Below are positions 1-6,870 of a stretch of 7,918 nucleotides of DNA, piece after piece. The stretch is taken from contig JBDNFD010000022.1 in the NCBI GenBank assembly GCA_041689995.1, positions 1-7,918 on the forward strand. The letters are read 5' to 3'. The notes under the pieces were generated by a model. It was not told the DNA's origin, searched no databases, and saw nothing but the letters and a program-made list of their open reading frames with translations. A program made the translations under genes and the position numbers. Positions within the stretch are counted from its first letter, which is position 1; each line of letters opens with the position of its first letter. The DNA is from DASSWG01 sp041689995. GTDB lineage: Bacteria; Bacteroidota; Bacteroidia; Flavobacteriales; Flavobacteriaceae.

Positions 1-96
1 ACTTATTCACTTATTCACTTATTCACTTATTAACTCATTCACTCATTCACTTATTAACTCATTCACTCATTCACTCATTCACTTATCCACTCATAA
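1..96. repeat. Octamer tandem array (ACTYATTC type), 12 units
   Basis: Twelve consecutive 8-bp units fill bases 1-96 in perfect register. Four variants make up most of it: ACTTATTC, ACTTATTA, ACTCATTC and ACTTATCC, with ACTCATAA as the last unit. The array ends exactly where the rmlA stop codon begins (97-99, read on the minus strand). It probably continues to the left of the window. It is the same type as the TTATTCAC arm of the modules at 7245-7918, in the same orientation. There is no gene in this stretch. Confidence 0.95.
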
Positions 97-975
97 CTAT
101 TTTTTATTGGCTCTTTTCAGCAAATATTGTCCGTAACCGTTTTTCTTTAAAGGTTCTGCCAATTTCAACAGATCGGCTCGTGAGATATAGCCTTTTTCAT
201 AAGCGATCTCTTCTAAACATGCGATTTTCAAACCTTGGCGGTTTTCGATGGTTTGCACAAAATTGGAGGCTTCGAGCATGGATTCGTGGGTTCCAGTGTC
301 CAACCACGCATATCCGCGGCCCATTTGTTCCATTTTTAAGTTTCCCAGCTCCAAATAAGCTTGGTTCACGGAGGTGATTTCCAATTCTCCCCGATGGGAA
401 GGTTTTACATTTTTGGCAATTTCCACCACGGAATTCGGATAAAAATAAAGTCCGACCACCGCAAAATTACTTTTCGGATTTTCGGGTTTTTCCTCCAAGC
501 TCAACACATTTCCCGCACGATCAAATTCAGCAACGCCATAGCGTTCCGGATCATTCACATAATATCCAAAAATGGTTGCTTTTCCAGCCTCTTCCACATT
601 TCGTACCGATTCTTTTAGAATACCGCTAAAGCCATGTCCATAAAAAATATTATCTCCAAGCACCAAACAAACATCATCTTCGCCAATAAATTCCTCCCCC
701 AAAATAAATGCTTGTGCAAGACCATCGGGACTGGGTTGCTCTTTGTACTCGAACCGTATGCCCAATTCCTTTCCATCACCCAATAATTTTTCGAAGTTGG
801 GCAGATCGTTTGGGGTGGAAATGATTAGAATTTCCTTGATTCCCGCCAGCATCAACACCGACAATGGATAATAAATCATCGGTTTGTCGTAGATATTCAA
901 TAATTGTTTTGAAACTCCTTTGGTAATCGGATAAAGTCGGGTGCCGGATCCACCGGCGAGGATAATTCCTTTCAT
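97..975 (-). CDS. rfbA: Glucose-1-phosphate thymidylyltransferase (RmlA/RfbA)
   Basis: This cytoplasmic enzyme joins glucose-1-phosphate and dTTP to give dTDP-glucose, the first step towards dTDP-rhamnose and dTDP-amino sugars. The 292-aa product has the family's usual length and motifs: the nucleotide-binding LAGGSGTRLYP near residues 6-16, KQLLNIYDKP at 23-32, GDN at 107-109 with the metal-binding Asp, EEKP at 161-164, RGELEIT at 195-201 and WLDTGTH at 224-230. The start is set at the ATG ending at 975, because known homologues begin with MKGIILAGG. An in-frame ATG at 1050 would add 25 residues (INERTRVIRNPNKSTKK and similar) that look like translated intergenic DNA. The gene follows manC after a 120-bp gap, and its stop codon touches a repeat array. 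Together with the transaminase at 3142-4293 it points to a dTDP-amino sugar branch; RmlB would be needed and is not in the window. Confidence 0.95.
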   Translation of the reverse strand: MKGIILAGGSGTRLYPITKGVSKQLLNIYDKPMIYYPLSVLMLAGIKEILIISTPNDLPNFEKLLGDGKELGIRFEYKEQPSPDGLAQAFILGEEFIGEDDVCLVLGDNIFYGHGFSGILKESVRNVEEAGKATIFGYYVNDPERYGVAEFDRAGNVLSLEEKPENPKSNFAVVGLYFYPNSVVEIAKNVKPSHRGELEITSVNQAYLELGNLKMEQMGRGYAWLDTGTHESMLEASNFVQTIENRQGLKIACLEEIAYEKGYISRADLLKLAEPLKKNGYGQYLLKRANKK

Positions 976-1095
976 TTTTTTTGTTGATTTATTTGGATTA
1001 CGAATTACTCGTGTTCGTTCATTTATTTTCAATAATCCTTGTTCTTTCAAAAAAACTAACAGCTTATAATTTATTCCTTTTCGCTTACATCCACT

Positions 1096-2097
1096 TTATT
1101 CCAGCAATGACGGATTTGTTTTCTCCAAATCTTGGTACACTTTTTTTACATCTTGTGAAGCGTCTTTGGCCAAAACCAAATTTGCATCATCAGTTTGTAC
1201 GAAGATGCAGTTTTTCAGACCGACAAAAACGGTATGTTTTGAGGAACCAATCTGCATATTTCCTTGATCGTCTACCGGATGGCCTTGTTCTTTTAAATAA
1301 TCATATACCGATTGGAAACTGCCCATGTCACTCCAATGAAATTCTGCTTTTACCACCTTTATCTTTTCGCTTTTTTCCATCACGGCATAATCCACACTGA
1401 TGGCGGGAATTTCTAATGACGTGGACATTTCCAGTTTATGATCGTTTGCCTGTTTCCAAGCCATCAGTGATTTTTGATATACTTCTGGGGAATGCTTCTG
1501 AAGTTCTTCCAAATATACCCCGGCTTTGAAGCAGAACATGCCGCTGTTCCATAAGAAATTACCCCGATCCAGAAAATCCTTTACGGTTTTCATATTGGGT
1601 TTTTCCCGAAAAGAAAGGACTTCGTTCCCATTGGTTTCAATATATCCAAAACCTGTTTCGGGCCGCGTAGGACGAATTCCAAAAGTGACCACATGTCCAC
1701 TTTTTGCAAGCGAAATAGCTTCCTTTATGGCCGAGGAATATTCAGGTCCTTCAGTGATTATATGGTCCGCCGGAGTGATCAACAGAATATCTTCTCGCTG
1801 CACCGCAAAAGCTGCAAAAGAAATGGCGGGAGCGGTATTACGTGGGGTGGCTTCCACGATATCCGTGTAATTTTCTATTTTTAATTTATGTAAACTTTTT
1901 TCGGACAAATCCCTGTTCCCTTTATTTCCCACTACGACCAACCCATCTGAAAAAGGAGCGTTTCGCTTCACGGCAAGTTGGAACAATGAATTTTCTGCAA
2001 AGATTTGCAGGTATTGTTTGGGTCGGGAAATTCGCGATAACGGCCACAAGCGGCTGCCAACGCCGCCTGTTAGAAGGACATGTAGGGTTTTGGACAT
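1096..2097 (-). CDS. manC: Mannose-1-phosphate guanylyltransferase (GDP-mannose pyrophosphorylase)
   Basis: The enzyme makes GDP-mannose from mannose-1-phosphate and GTP, feeding mannose, fucose or related residues into surface glycans. The 333-aa protein shows the nucleotidyltransferase signature LLTGGVGSRLWPLSR at residues 8-22, KQ at 27-28, VEATPRNTAPAI at 81-92, PADH at 109-112, FREKP at 163-167, WNSGMF at 183-188 and a later WSDMGSF motif. It ends about where the catalytic domain ends, so it lacks the C-terminal cupin-type phosphomannose isomerase domain of the roughly 480-aa bifunctional ManC proteins. A separate ManA would then be needed. The start is the ATG at 2095-2097, immediately before the conserved motif. 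No Shine-Dalgarno sequence is visible. Upstream is a 179-bp gap holding two heptamer arrays; downstream is rmlA. Confidence 0.93.
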   Translation of the reverse strand: MSKTLHVLLTGGVGSRLWPLSRISRPKQYLQIFAENSLFQLAVKRNAPFSDGLVVVGNKGNRDLSEKSLHKLKIENYTDIVEATPRNTAPAISFAAFAVQREDILLITPADHIITEGPEYSSAIKEAISLAKSGHVVTFGIRPTRPETGFGYIETNGNEVLSFREKPNMKTVKDFLDRGNFLWNSGMFCFKAGVYLEELQKHSPEVYQKSLMAWKQANDHKLEMSTSLEIPAISVDYAVMEKSEKIKVVKAEFHWSDMGSFQSVYDYLKEQGHPVDDQGNMQIGSSKHTVFVGLKNCIFVQTDDANLVLAKDASQDVKKVYQDLEKTNPSLLE

Positions 2098-2117
2098 GAG
2101 AATAGTTTAGTTTATTG

Positions 2118-2178
2118 GCTGTAGGGTGTAGGCTTTAAGCTGTAGGCTTTAGGCTTTAGGCTGTAAGCTTTAGGCTTA
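2118..2178. repeat. Heptamer tandem array (GCTKTAR type), 8 units
   Basis: Eight 7-bp units run in register from 2118 to 2173, followed by a partial unit GCTTA. Variants are GCTGTAG, GGTGTAG, GCTTTAA, GCTTTAG and GCTGTAA. The core GCT is nearly constant and the tail varies. The array starts 20 bp upstream of the manC start codon, so it would lie in the manC leader or the cysQ-manC intercistronic RNA. Confidence 0.93.
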
Positions 2179-2205
2179 TCAAATGTTTATTGTAAATGGG
2201 TTTTG

Positions 2206-2275
2206 GCTCTTCGCTTTTCGCTCTTCGCTCTTCGCTTTATGCTGTAGGCTCTTCACTTTTCGCTCTTCGCTTTTC
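2206..2275. repeat. Heptamer tandem array (GCTYTTC type), 10 units
   Basis: Ten 7-bp units run in register, mostly GCTCTTC and GCTTTTC, with single GCTTTAT, GCTGTAG and ACTTTTC units. The GCTGTAG unit at 2241-2247 is identical to units of the neighbouring array at 2118-2178, which suggests the two arrays are related. The register continues into GCTAATT (2276-2282), which overlaps the cysQ stop codon at 2277-2279. Confidence 0.93.
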
Positions 2276-2276
2276 G

Positions 2277-3065
2277 CTAATTCACCAAAAACCAATTGTT
2301 CAACAGATTTTCACGGTTATAAAGCATTTCTTTTTTGGTATTGTAATCTAGTACGGTTTTTCCAGCGTAGGTGCATATAGCTTGTCCGGCGGCGGTATCC
2401 CATTCCATGGTGGGCGCAAATCTTGGATAACAATCGGCTTTCCCTTCGGCTACCATACATAATTTCAGCGAACTGCCTTTGGAAATACTGTTTACTTTTC
2501 CGTGTTGTTTTTCAAGTCCCCGGATATATTCTTCGGTTTCTGGTGAAAGATGAGATTTGCTGGCAACAACGGTAAACGATTCCTTTTCCAATGACATCGG
2601 AAGCTTTACGGCATTTTTTTGAATCTCTTCTAAGTTCGTAAACCCGCATAGATTGTTCACTTTGAACGAGCCGTTTTCCTTATCGGCATAATAAAGTTCG
2701 TCCATTGCGGGAACATAAATTACACCGAGAATAGGAACTTGATTTTCTACAAGTGCAATATTCACGGTGAATTCACCATTTTTCTTTATGAATTCCTTGG
2801 TTCCGTCAATGGGATCAACGATCCACAATTGCGACCAATTTTTGCGATCTTCGTACGGAATTCCTTTTCCTTCTTCGGAAAGAACAGGAATTTCCGTTTC
2901 CTTTAAATAAGACATAATAATCTCATGTGAAGCCAAATCCGCTTTGGTGAGCGGGGATTTATCGCCTTTGAAATCCACTTCAAAATCCTCATGATCGTAG
3001 ATTTCCATAATTCGTTTTCCTGCTTTCAAAGAAGCTTCGATGGCTGTTTTGAGTAAGTGGGTCAT
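2277..3065 (-). CDS. cysQ: 3'(2'),5'-bisphosphate nucleotidase CysQ
   Basis: CysQ hydrolyses 3'-phosphoadenosine 5'-phosphate (PAP) to AMP and phosphate. PAP is the by-product of sulfotransferases and of PAPS reduction. The 262-aa protein belongs to the inositol monophosphatase family, whose metal-binding motifs are all visible: SPLTKADLASH at residues 37-47, SEEG at 63-66, DPIDGTKEF at 84-92 and WDTAAG at 222-227. GSSLKLCMVAEGKAD near 197-211 is also typical of CysQ. E. coli CysQ is 246 aa, so this is full length. The start is the ATG at 3063-3065. The gene lies between the sugar transaminase (76-bp gap) and manC, and in the same direction as cysN and cysD, consistent with sulfate activation. 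The stop codon sits within the last heptamer of an adjacent array. An inositol-phosphatase role is possible but less likely given the context. Confidence 0.93.
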   Translation of the reverse strand: MTHLLKTAIEASLKAGKRIMEIYDHEDFEVDFKGDKSPLTKADLASHEIIMSYLKETEIPVLSEEGKGIPYEDRKNWSQLWIVDPIDGTKEFIKKNGEFTVNIALVENQVPILGVIYVPAMDELYYADKENGSFKVNNLCGFTNLEEIQKNAVKLPMSLEKESFTVVASKSHLSPETEEYIRGLEKQHGKVNSISKGSSLKLCMVAEGKADCYPRFAPTMEWDTAAGQAICTYAGKTVLDYNTKKEMLYNRENLLNNWFLVN

Positions 3066-3141
3066 ATTCCGTTTTTAATTTTAAGTCGTAACTTGTAAGT
3101 TCGATAAATTGTCGATTTCAATTCAAAATTCATCCTAAAGC

Positions 3142-4293
3142 TTATAGCTCATTCTCATAAAATTCGAAGATTACATCACCAACTTTTTCTTGTTCGATTT
3201 TCGTCAAGCCGTAAAAAAAGGGAAGCCGTAAAAGGCAATCTGCATATCGATCGGTGTTTTCCAATTCCCTTCCGTCGTGTTTATTTTGATAAAAAGGACT
3301 TTTATGAAGTGGCAAATAATGAAAAACCGCATGTATTTCATTAGATTCCAAGAAAGTTAATAATCTCGTTCTTTCTTCTTTTCCGTTGCAAATTAGGTAA
3401 TACATATTTGCATTGTTGGAAGCATAATCAGGAATATACGGCAATTTGATTCCATATTTTTTGTCGAGAACGCCACGAAATCTAAGGTCATATATTTCCC
3501 AGGCCTGCTTTCTTTTGTGTTGAATTTCCACCAAAGATTCAATTTGGGCATAAAGGATCGCAGCAATAATATCCGAGGGCAAAAAGGAACTTCCTATATC
3601 CATCCATTCGTAGGAATGGACTTCCCCTCTGGAGAATGCCGCCCTGTTGGTGCCTTTTTCCCAGATGATTTCCGCACGTTCCCTGAATTTCGGATCGTTG
3701 ATGACCAACATACCACCTTCGCCGGAGATAATATTTTTGGTTTCGTGGAATGAAAAAGCAGCGAGATGACCAACGCTTCCCAACGCCTTTTTTTTGCCGA
3801 ATTTATCCGTATAAAACGCATCAATGGCGTGGGCGCCATCTTCTACCACAAACAGCTTATATCTTTCCGCCAAAGACATTATTTTGTCCATGTCGCAGGC
3901 AATTCCCGCATAATGAACCGGAACAATGACTTTTGTTTTTTCCGTAATTAGCGCTTCCAATTTTTCCGAATCCATTCCGGGATGATCTTTCCGGCTGTCG
4001 GCGAACACAATTTTCGCTCCTCGCAATACAAAAGCATTAGCGGTGGAAACGAAGGTATAGGAAGGAATGATTACCTCATCTTCTGGTTGAATATCCAGTA
4101 GAATCGCCGCCATTTCCAAAGCATCCGTACCCGAAGTGGTCAGGAGGCATTTTCCAAAACCAAATTGTTGTTCAAAAGCTTTCTGACATTTCTTGGTATA
4201 TTTTCCATTTCCGGAAATTTTCCCTTTGGAAACCGTGTCAAAAATATACGAAGCTTCCTTGCCCGTAAAGTGGGGTTTGTTGAAGGGGATCAT
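3142..4293 (-). CDS. rffA: dTDP-4-amino-4,6-dideoxygalactose transaminase (WecE/RffA type)
   Basis: This PLP-dependent DegT/DnrJ/EryC1/StrS enzyme is expected to transfer an amino group from glutamate to dTDP-4-keto-6-deoxyglucose, giving dTDP-Fuc4N. Resemblance to E. coli WecE as I remember it is close over long stretches: MIPFN at the start, MAAILLDIQPEDEVIIPSY at 61-79, FVSTANAFVLRGAKIVFAD at 81-99, VIVPVHYAGIACDMD at 122-136 and IGSSFLPSD further on. The PLP-binding lysine is K186 in FHETKN (183-187), and the Asp that contacts the PLP ring nitrogen is D152 in VVEDGAH. Compared with E. coli, about eight extra residues lie around 161-170 (DKFGKKK). The length, 383 aa, is usual. The start is clear from MIPFN. 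RmlA in the same locus supplies the pathway. The leader carries a heptamer array beginning 4 bp from the ATG. The exact sugar specificity is inferred from the family. Confidence 0.9.
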   Translation of the reverse strand: MIPFNKPHFTGKEASYIFDTVSKGKISGNGKYTKKCQKAFEQQFGFGKCLLTTSGTDALEMAAILLDIQPEDEVIIPSYTFVSTANAFVLRGAKIVFADSRKDHPGMDSEKLEALITEKTKVIVPVHYAGIACDMDKIMSLAERYKLFVVEDGAHAIDAFYTDKFGKKKALGSVGHLAAFSFHETKNIISGEGGMLVINDPKFRERAEIIWEKGTNRAAFSRGEVHSYEWMDIGSSFLPSDIIAAILYAQIESLVEIQHKRKQAWEIYDLRFRGVLDKKYGIKLPYIPDYASNNANMYYLICNGKEERTRLLTFLESNEIHAVFHYLPLHKSPFYQNKHDGRELENTDRYADCLLRLPFFYGLTKIEQEKVGDVIFEFYENEL

Positions 4294-4297
4294 TTTT

Positions 4298-4381
4298 AGT
4301 ATTCAGTGATCAGTATTTAGTATTTAGTGATCAGTGATCAGTATTTAGTATTCAGTGATCAGTGATCAGTTTTCAGTTTTC
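4298..4381. repeat. Heptamer tandem array (AGTRWTY type), 12 units
   Basis: Twelve 7-bp units fill exactly 84 bp with no register break. With A=AGTATTC, B=AGTGATC, C=AGTATTT and D=AGTTTTC, the order is A B C C B B C A B B D D. The core AGT is invariant. The B units create five TGATCA palindromes, at 4307, 4328, 4335, 4356 and 4363, spaced 21, 7, 21 and 7 bp. The array lies directly in front of the transaminase gene, 4 bp from its start codon. Confidence 0.97.
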
Positions 4382-4403
4382 AGGCCAATGTGAATGAAAA
4401 TTT

Positions 4404-4452
4404 GGATAATCTTTGAATTCATAAATTTGTAACCAGAAATTATGGATTATCC
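4404..4452. other. Inverted repeat between cysD and the transaminase gene
   Basis: GGATAATC at 4404-4411 is the exact reverse complement of GATTATCC at 4445-4452. Inside it, ATAAATTT and AAATTAT can pair with a one-base bulge around a short loop, so a two-part stem-loop is possible. It lies 40 bp beyond the cysD stop codon on the transcribed strand and is not followed by a strong T tract, so a terminator role is only a possibility. Confidence 0.35.
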
Positions 4453-4461
4453 CCTTTTTGT

Positions 4462-4485
4462 CTCATTCCCTCATTCACTCATTCA
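4462..4485. repeat. Short octamer array (CTCATTCA type), 3 units
   Basis: Three 8-bp units, one CTCATTCC and two CTCATTCA, lie just beyond the cysD stop codon at 4492-4494. They are the same type and orientation as units in the array at 1-96, and may be a short or decayed copy of it. Confidence 0.7.
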
Positions 4486-4491
4486 CTTTTT

Positions 4492-5397
4492 TTAAAAATA
4501 CCCCTGCCTTTTTCGGTCTTCCATAGCGGTTTCGCTTCGTTTGTCATCGGAGCGATTGCCGCGTTCAGTTTGCCGCATGGAGGAAACTTCCAGTGCGATT
4601 TTTTCCAAGGTGTCTGCATCCGATTCTATTCCACCCGTAATGGTAATATCGCCCAAAGTCCTAAACCGGATTTTTTTGACCACGACTTCTTCTCCTTCTT
4701 CCAATTTTAGAAATTCGGAATTGGGGATCCAAGAACCATTTCGTTTTACAACCTCACGTTCGTGCGCAAAATATAGGGAAGGAATGCTGATATTTTCTCT
4801 TTTCAAATAATTCCAAACATCCATTTCCGTGAAATTACTGATGGGAAATGCTCGAAAATGTTCTCCTTCAAAATATTTTCCATTGAGCATGTTCCAGAGC
4901 TCGGGACGTTGGTTTTTCGGGTCCCATTGGCCGAAATCGTTCCTGTGCGAAAAAAAGCGCTCTTTTGCACGAGCTTTTTCTTCGTCCCTTCTTCCGCCAC
5001 CGATGGCACAATCGACTTTATTGCTTTCTATCGCATCCAACAAGGTAGTAATTTGAAGCGCATTTCGAGTTGCATTTTTTCCTTTTTCTTCTGACACACG
5101 ACCTTCGTCAATGGATTTTTGAACCGAGCCCACAAGGAGTTCCACCCCAAATTCTTTTACGAGCTTGTCGCGGAACTGCATTGTCTCCGGGAAGTTGTGA
5201 CCCGTATCCACATGCATCAAAGGAAATGGAATTTTACTCGGATAAAATGCCTTTTTGGCCAAATGTGCGACCAAAATGGAATCTTTTCCACCGGAAAAAA
5301 GAATGACGGGATTTTGAAATTGTGCCCAGACTTCACGTAAGATAAAAATGGCTTCCGATTCCAGTTCGTCCAGATAATTCAGATAATATTTATTCAT
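4492..5397 (-). CDS. cysD: Sulfate adenylyltransferase subunit 2 (CysD)
   Basis: CysD is the catalytic subunit of ATP sulfurylase, which forms adenosine 5'-phosphosulfate (APS) and pyrophosphate from ATP and sulfate, driven by GTP hydrolysis in CysN. The 301-aa protein matches the family length (302 aa in E. coli). Visible motifs are the PP-loop SGGKDS at residues 35-40, HVDTGHNFPE at 62-71, GGGRRDEEKARAKER at 133-147, and the conserved C-terminal tail (SSMRQTERGNRSDDK from about 272, ending in KRQGYF). The start at 5395-5397 gives MNKYYLNYLDELE, the expected N-terminus. It lies 56 bp downstream of cysN and is surely co-transcribed with it, although the order is the reverse of the familiar cysD-cysN. 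No Shine-Dalgarno sequence is visible. The resemblance to PAPS reductase (CysH) is only at the PP-loop level; the C-terminal tail settles it as CysD. Confidence 0.97.
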   Translation of the reverse strand: MNKYYLNYLDELESEAIFILREVWAQFQNPVILFSGGKDSILVAHLAKKAFYPSKIPFPLMHVDTGHNFPETMQFRDKLVKEFGVELLVGSVQKSIDEGRVSEEKGKNATRNALQITTLLDAIESNKVDCAIGGGRRDEEKARAKERFFSHRNDFGQWDPKNQRPELWNMLNGKYFEGEHFRAFPISNFTEMDVWNYLKRENISIPSLYFAHEREVVKRNGSWIPNSEFLKLEEGEEVVVKKIRFRTLGDITITGGIESDADTLEKIALEVSSMRQTERGNRSDDKRSETAMEDRKRQGYF

Positions 5398-5453
5398 GAT
5401 TTTGGTTTAATTCGGTTGATTTCAATTTTAAAAATACCAGCAATAAAGATGTA

Positions 5454-6710
5454 TTAAACGATCATTCCCGCGGCCACGGTGTTTTTTGTTGCTTCGTCAA
5501 TAAGAATGACGCTTCCCGTATTTCGGTTGTCCCGATATGGATCAATCATCAATTGTTGGGTCGTTCTTATTTTTACCCGTGCGATATCGTTCATTGACAA
5601 TTCTTTGTCTCCCATCTCACGGTCGTAGGTGTTGATGTCCACTTTATAAATTACCTCGGTGATCATTGCGGTTTGTTCATTGGAGGTGTGCATCAAGGTA
5701 TATTTTGCACGGGGTTTTGCTGGCGAATCGCCTAACCAACATAGCATGACATCAAATTCCTGAAGAGCTTCTGGTTGATTATTTTTTCGAACGATCATAT
5801 CTCCACGGCTGATATCAAATTCATCTTCCAACGTCATGGAAATCGACATAGGCGCGTATGCTTCTTCGATTTCCTTATCTCCGGAGTTGATGGATTTTAT
5901 TTTGGAAGTAAATCCTGAAGGAAGAATAGTCACTTCGTCACCCACACGGTAAATTCCGCTTGCCACTCTTCCGGCGTAACCGCGATAATCAATGAATCCG
6001 GAACGCTGTGGACGCAAAACTGTTTGAACGGCAAATCGTGCGTCGATTTTATTAATATCGCTACTTATGTGCAGTGTTTCCAGTTCGTGCAACATAGGCG
6101 CTCCTTGGAACCAATCCATGTTCTGAGACCGGTTCACCACATTATCGCCCAAAAGCGCGCTGATGGGAATGAACCGAATGTCTTTTATCAATAATTTGGA
6201 GGAAATTACCTCGAATTGCGCCAAAATATCATTGTATATTTCTTCGGAAAAATCAACCAAATCCATTTTGTTGATACATACGATCAAATGTGGAATATTC
6301 AACAATGAAGCAATGTATGCGTGACGTTTGGTTTGCTCGATCACTCCTTTTCTGGCGTCGATCAAAATGATGGCAGCATTGGCCGTGGACGCTCCGGTAA
6401 CCATATTACGGGTGTATTGTATATGGCCAGGCGTGTCGGCGATAATGAATTTCCGTTTGGGCGTGGTAAAATAGCGGTATGCCACGTCAATGGTAATTCC
6501 TTGTTCACGTTCGTCACGAAGGCCATCGGTGAACATGGCCAGATCCAGGTTTTCATGTCCCTTTTTTTTACTGGTATTTTCAATGGCTTCCAGTTGATCC
6601 TCGAAAATAGATTTGGAATCATATAAAAGACGGCCGATCAAGGTGCTTTTTCCGTCATCGACACTTCCAGCGGTGGTAAACCTTAAGAGTTGGTTGTTGT
6701 TTATTTCCAT
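5454..6710 (-). CDS. cysN: Sulfate adenylyltransferase subunit 1, GTPase (CysN)
   Basis: CysN is the regulatory GTPase subunit of ATP sulfurylase; its GTP hydrolysis drives APS formation by CysD. The 418-aa protein has an EF-Tu-like G domain with G1 GSVDDGKST at residues 15-23, the GIT switch at 71-73, G3 DTPGH at 92-96, G4 NKMD at 147-150 and G5 SAL at 184-186. Two beta-barrel domains follow (about 215-418), with the elongation-factor-like RPQRSGFIDYRGYAGRV stretch. It is shorter than E. coli CysN (475 aa) and has no C-terminal APS kinase domain, unlike NodQ-type fusions. The start at 6708-6710 puts about 14 residues before G1, as expected. An octamer array begins 12 bp upstream of the ATG, so any promoter must lie in or beyond it; I found no TAnnTTTG box. 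SelB or EF-Tu are excluded by the sulfurylase-type N-terminus and the adjacent cysD. Confidence 0.97.
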   Translation of the reverse strand: MEINNNQLLRFTTAGSVDDGKSTLIGRLLYDSKSIFEDQLEAIENTSKKKGHENLDLAMFTDGLRDEREQGITIDVAYRYFTTPKRKFIIADTPGHIQYTRNMVTGASTANAAIILIDARKGVIEQTKRHAYIASLLNIPHLIVCINKMDLVDFSEEIYNDILAQFEVISSKLLIKDIRFIPISALLGDNVVNRSQNMDWFQGAPMLHELETLHISSDINKIDARFAVQTVLRPQRSGFIDYRGYAGRVASGIYRVGDEVTILPSGFTSKIKSINSGDKEIEEAYAPMSISMTLEDEFDISRGDMIVRKNNQPEALQEFDVMLCWLGDSPAKPRAKYTLMHTSNEQTAMITEVIYKVDINTYDREMGDKELSMNDIARVKIRTTQQLMIDPYRDNRNTGSVILIDEATKNTVAAGMIV

Positions 6711-6722
6711 GTTTTATTATTT

Positions 6723-6857
6723 GTGAGTTTGTGAGTTTGTGAGTTTGTGAATTTGTGAGTTTGTGAGTTTGTGAATCCGTAATCTTATTAACTTATTAAC
6801 TTATTAACTTATTAACTTATTAACTTATTTTTTGTGAGTTTGTGAATTGTTGATCTT
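6723..6857. repeat. Composite octamer array between cysN and the four-helix gene
   Basis: Seven GTGA octamers (five GTGAGTTT, one GTGAATTT, then GTGAATCC) occupy 6723-6778. They are followed by the linker GTAATCTT (6779-6786), five ATTAACTT octamers (6787-6826), a 7-nt joint ATTTTTT (6827-6833), and a second short GTGA block (GTGAGTTT, GTGAATTG, TTGATCTT). The distance between the two GTGA block starts is 111 bp, i.e. 13 octamers plus 7. The same architecture and linker recur at 7245-7918. The array is 12 bp from the cysN start codon. Confidence 0.95.
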
Positions 6858-6870
6858 ATCCGTCTATTTT

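Noticed and set aside
976..1050. A 25-residue N-terminal extension of RmlA from an upstream ATG
   Set aside because: The residues before MKGIILAGG do not resemble the RmlA N-terminus and look like translated AT-rich spacer; the internal ATG gives the usual 292-293 aa length.
976..1095. ATTCGTAATCC on the minus strand resembling the module's ATCCGTAATC linker
   Set aside because: Only about nine bases agree, in the opposite orientation and without adjoining octamers; likely coincidence.
2183..2380. Plus-strand 65-aa open frame spanning the heptamer array
   Set aside because: Its Phe/Ser/Leu-rich repeats come from the 7-bp array read in three frames and it overlaps the cysQ 3' end; no evidence of a real protein.
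3066..3141. Weak 7-bp periodicity and tiny hairpins (AACTT/AAGTT, AATTG/CAATT) in the transaminase-cysQ gap
   Set aside because: Units are too degenerate and stems too short to distinguish from chance in AT-rich DNA.
3594..3839. Open frames overlapping the real genes in other frames or on the plus strand (for example 3594-3839 and 4803-5009 on minus, 981-1400 on plus)
   Set aside because: Each lies inside or mostly inside a confidently identified gene and shows no recognisable domain; they are shadows of the coding sequence.
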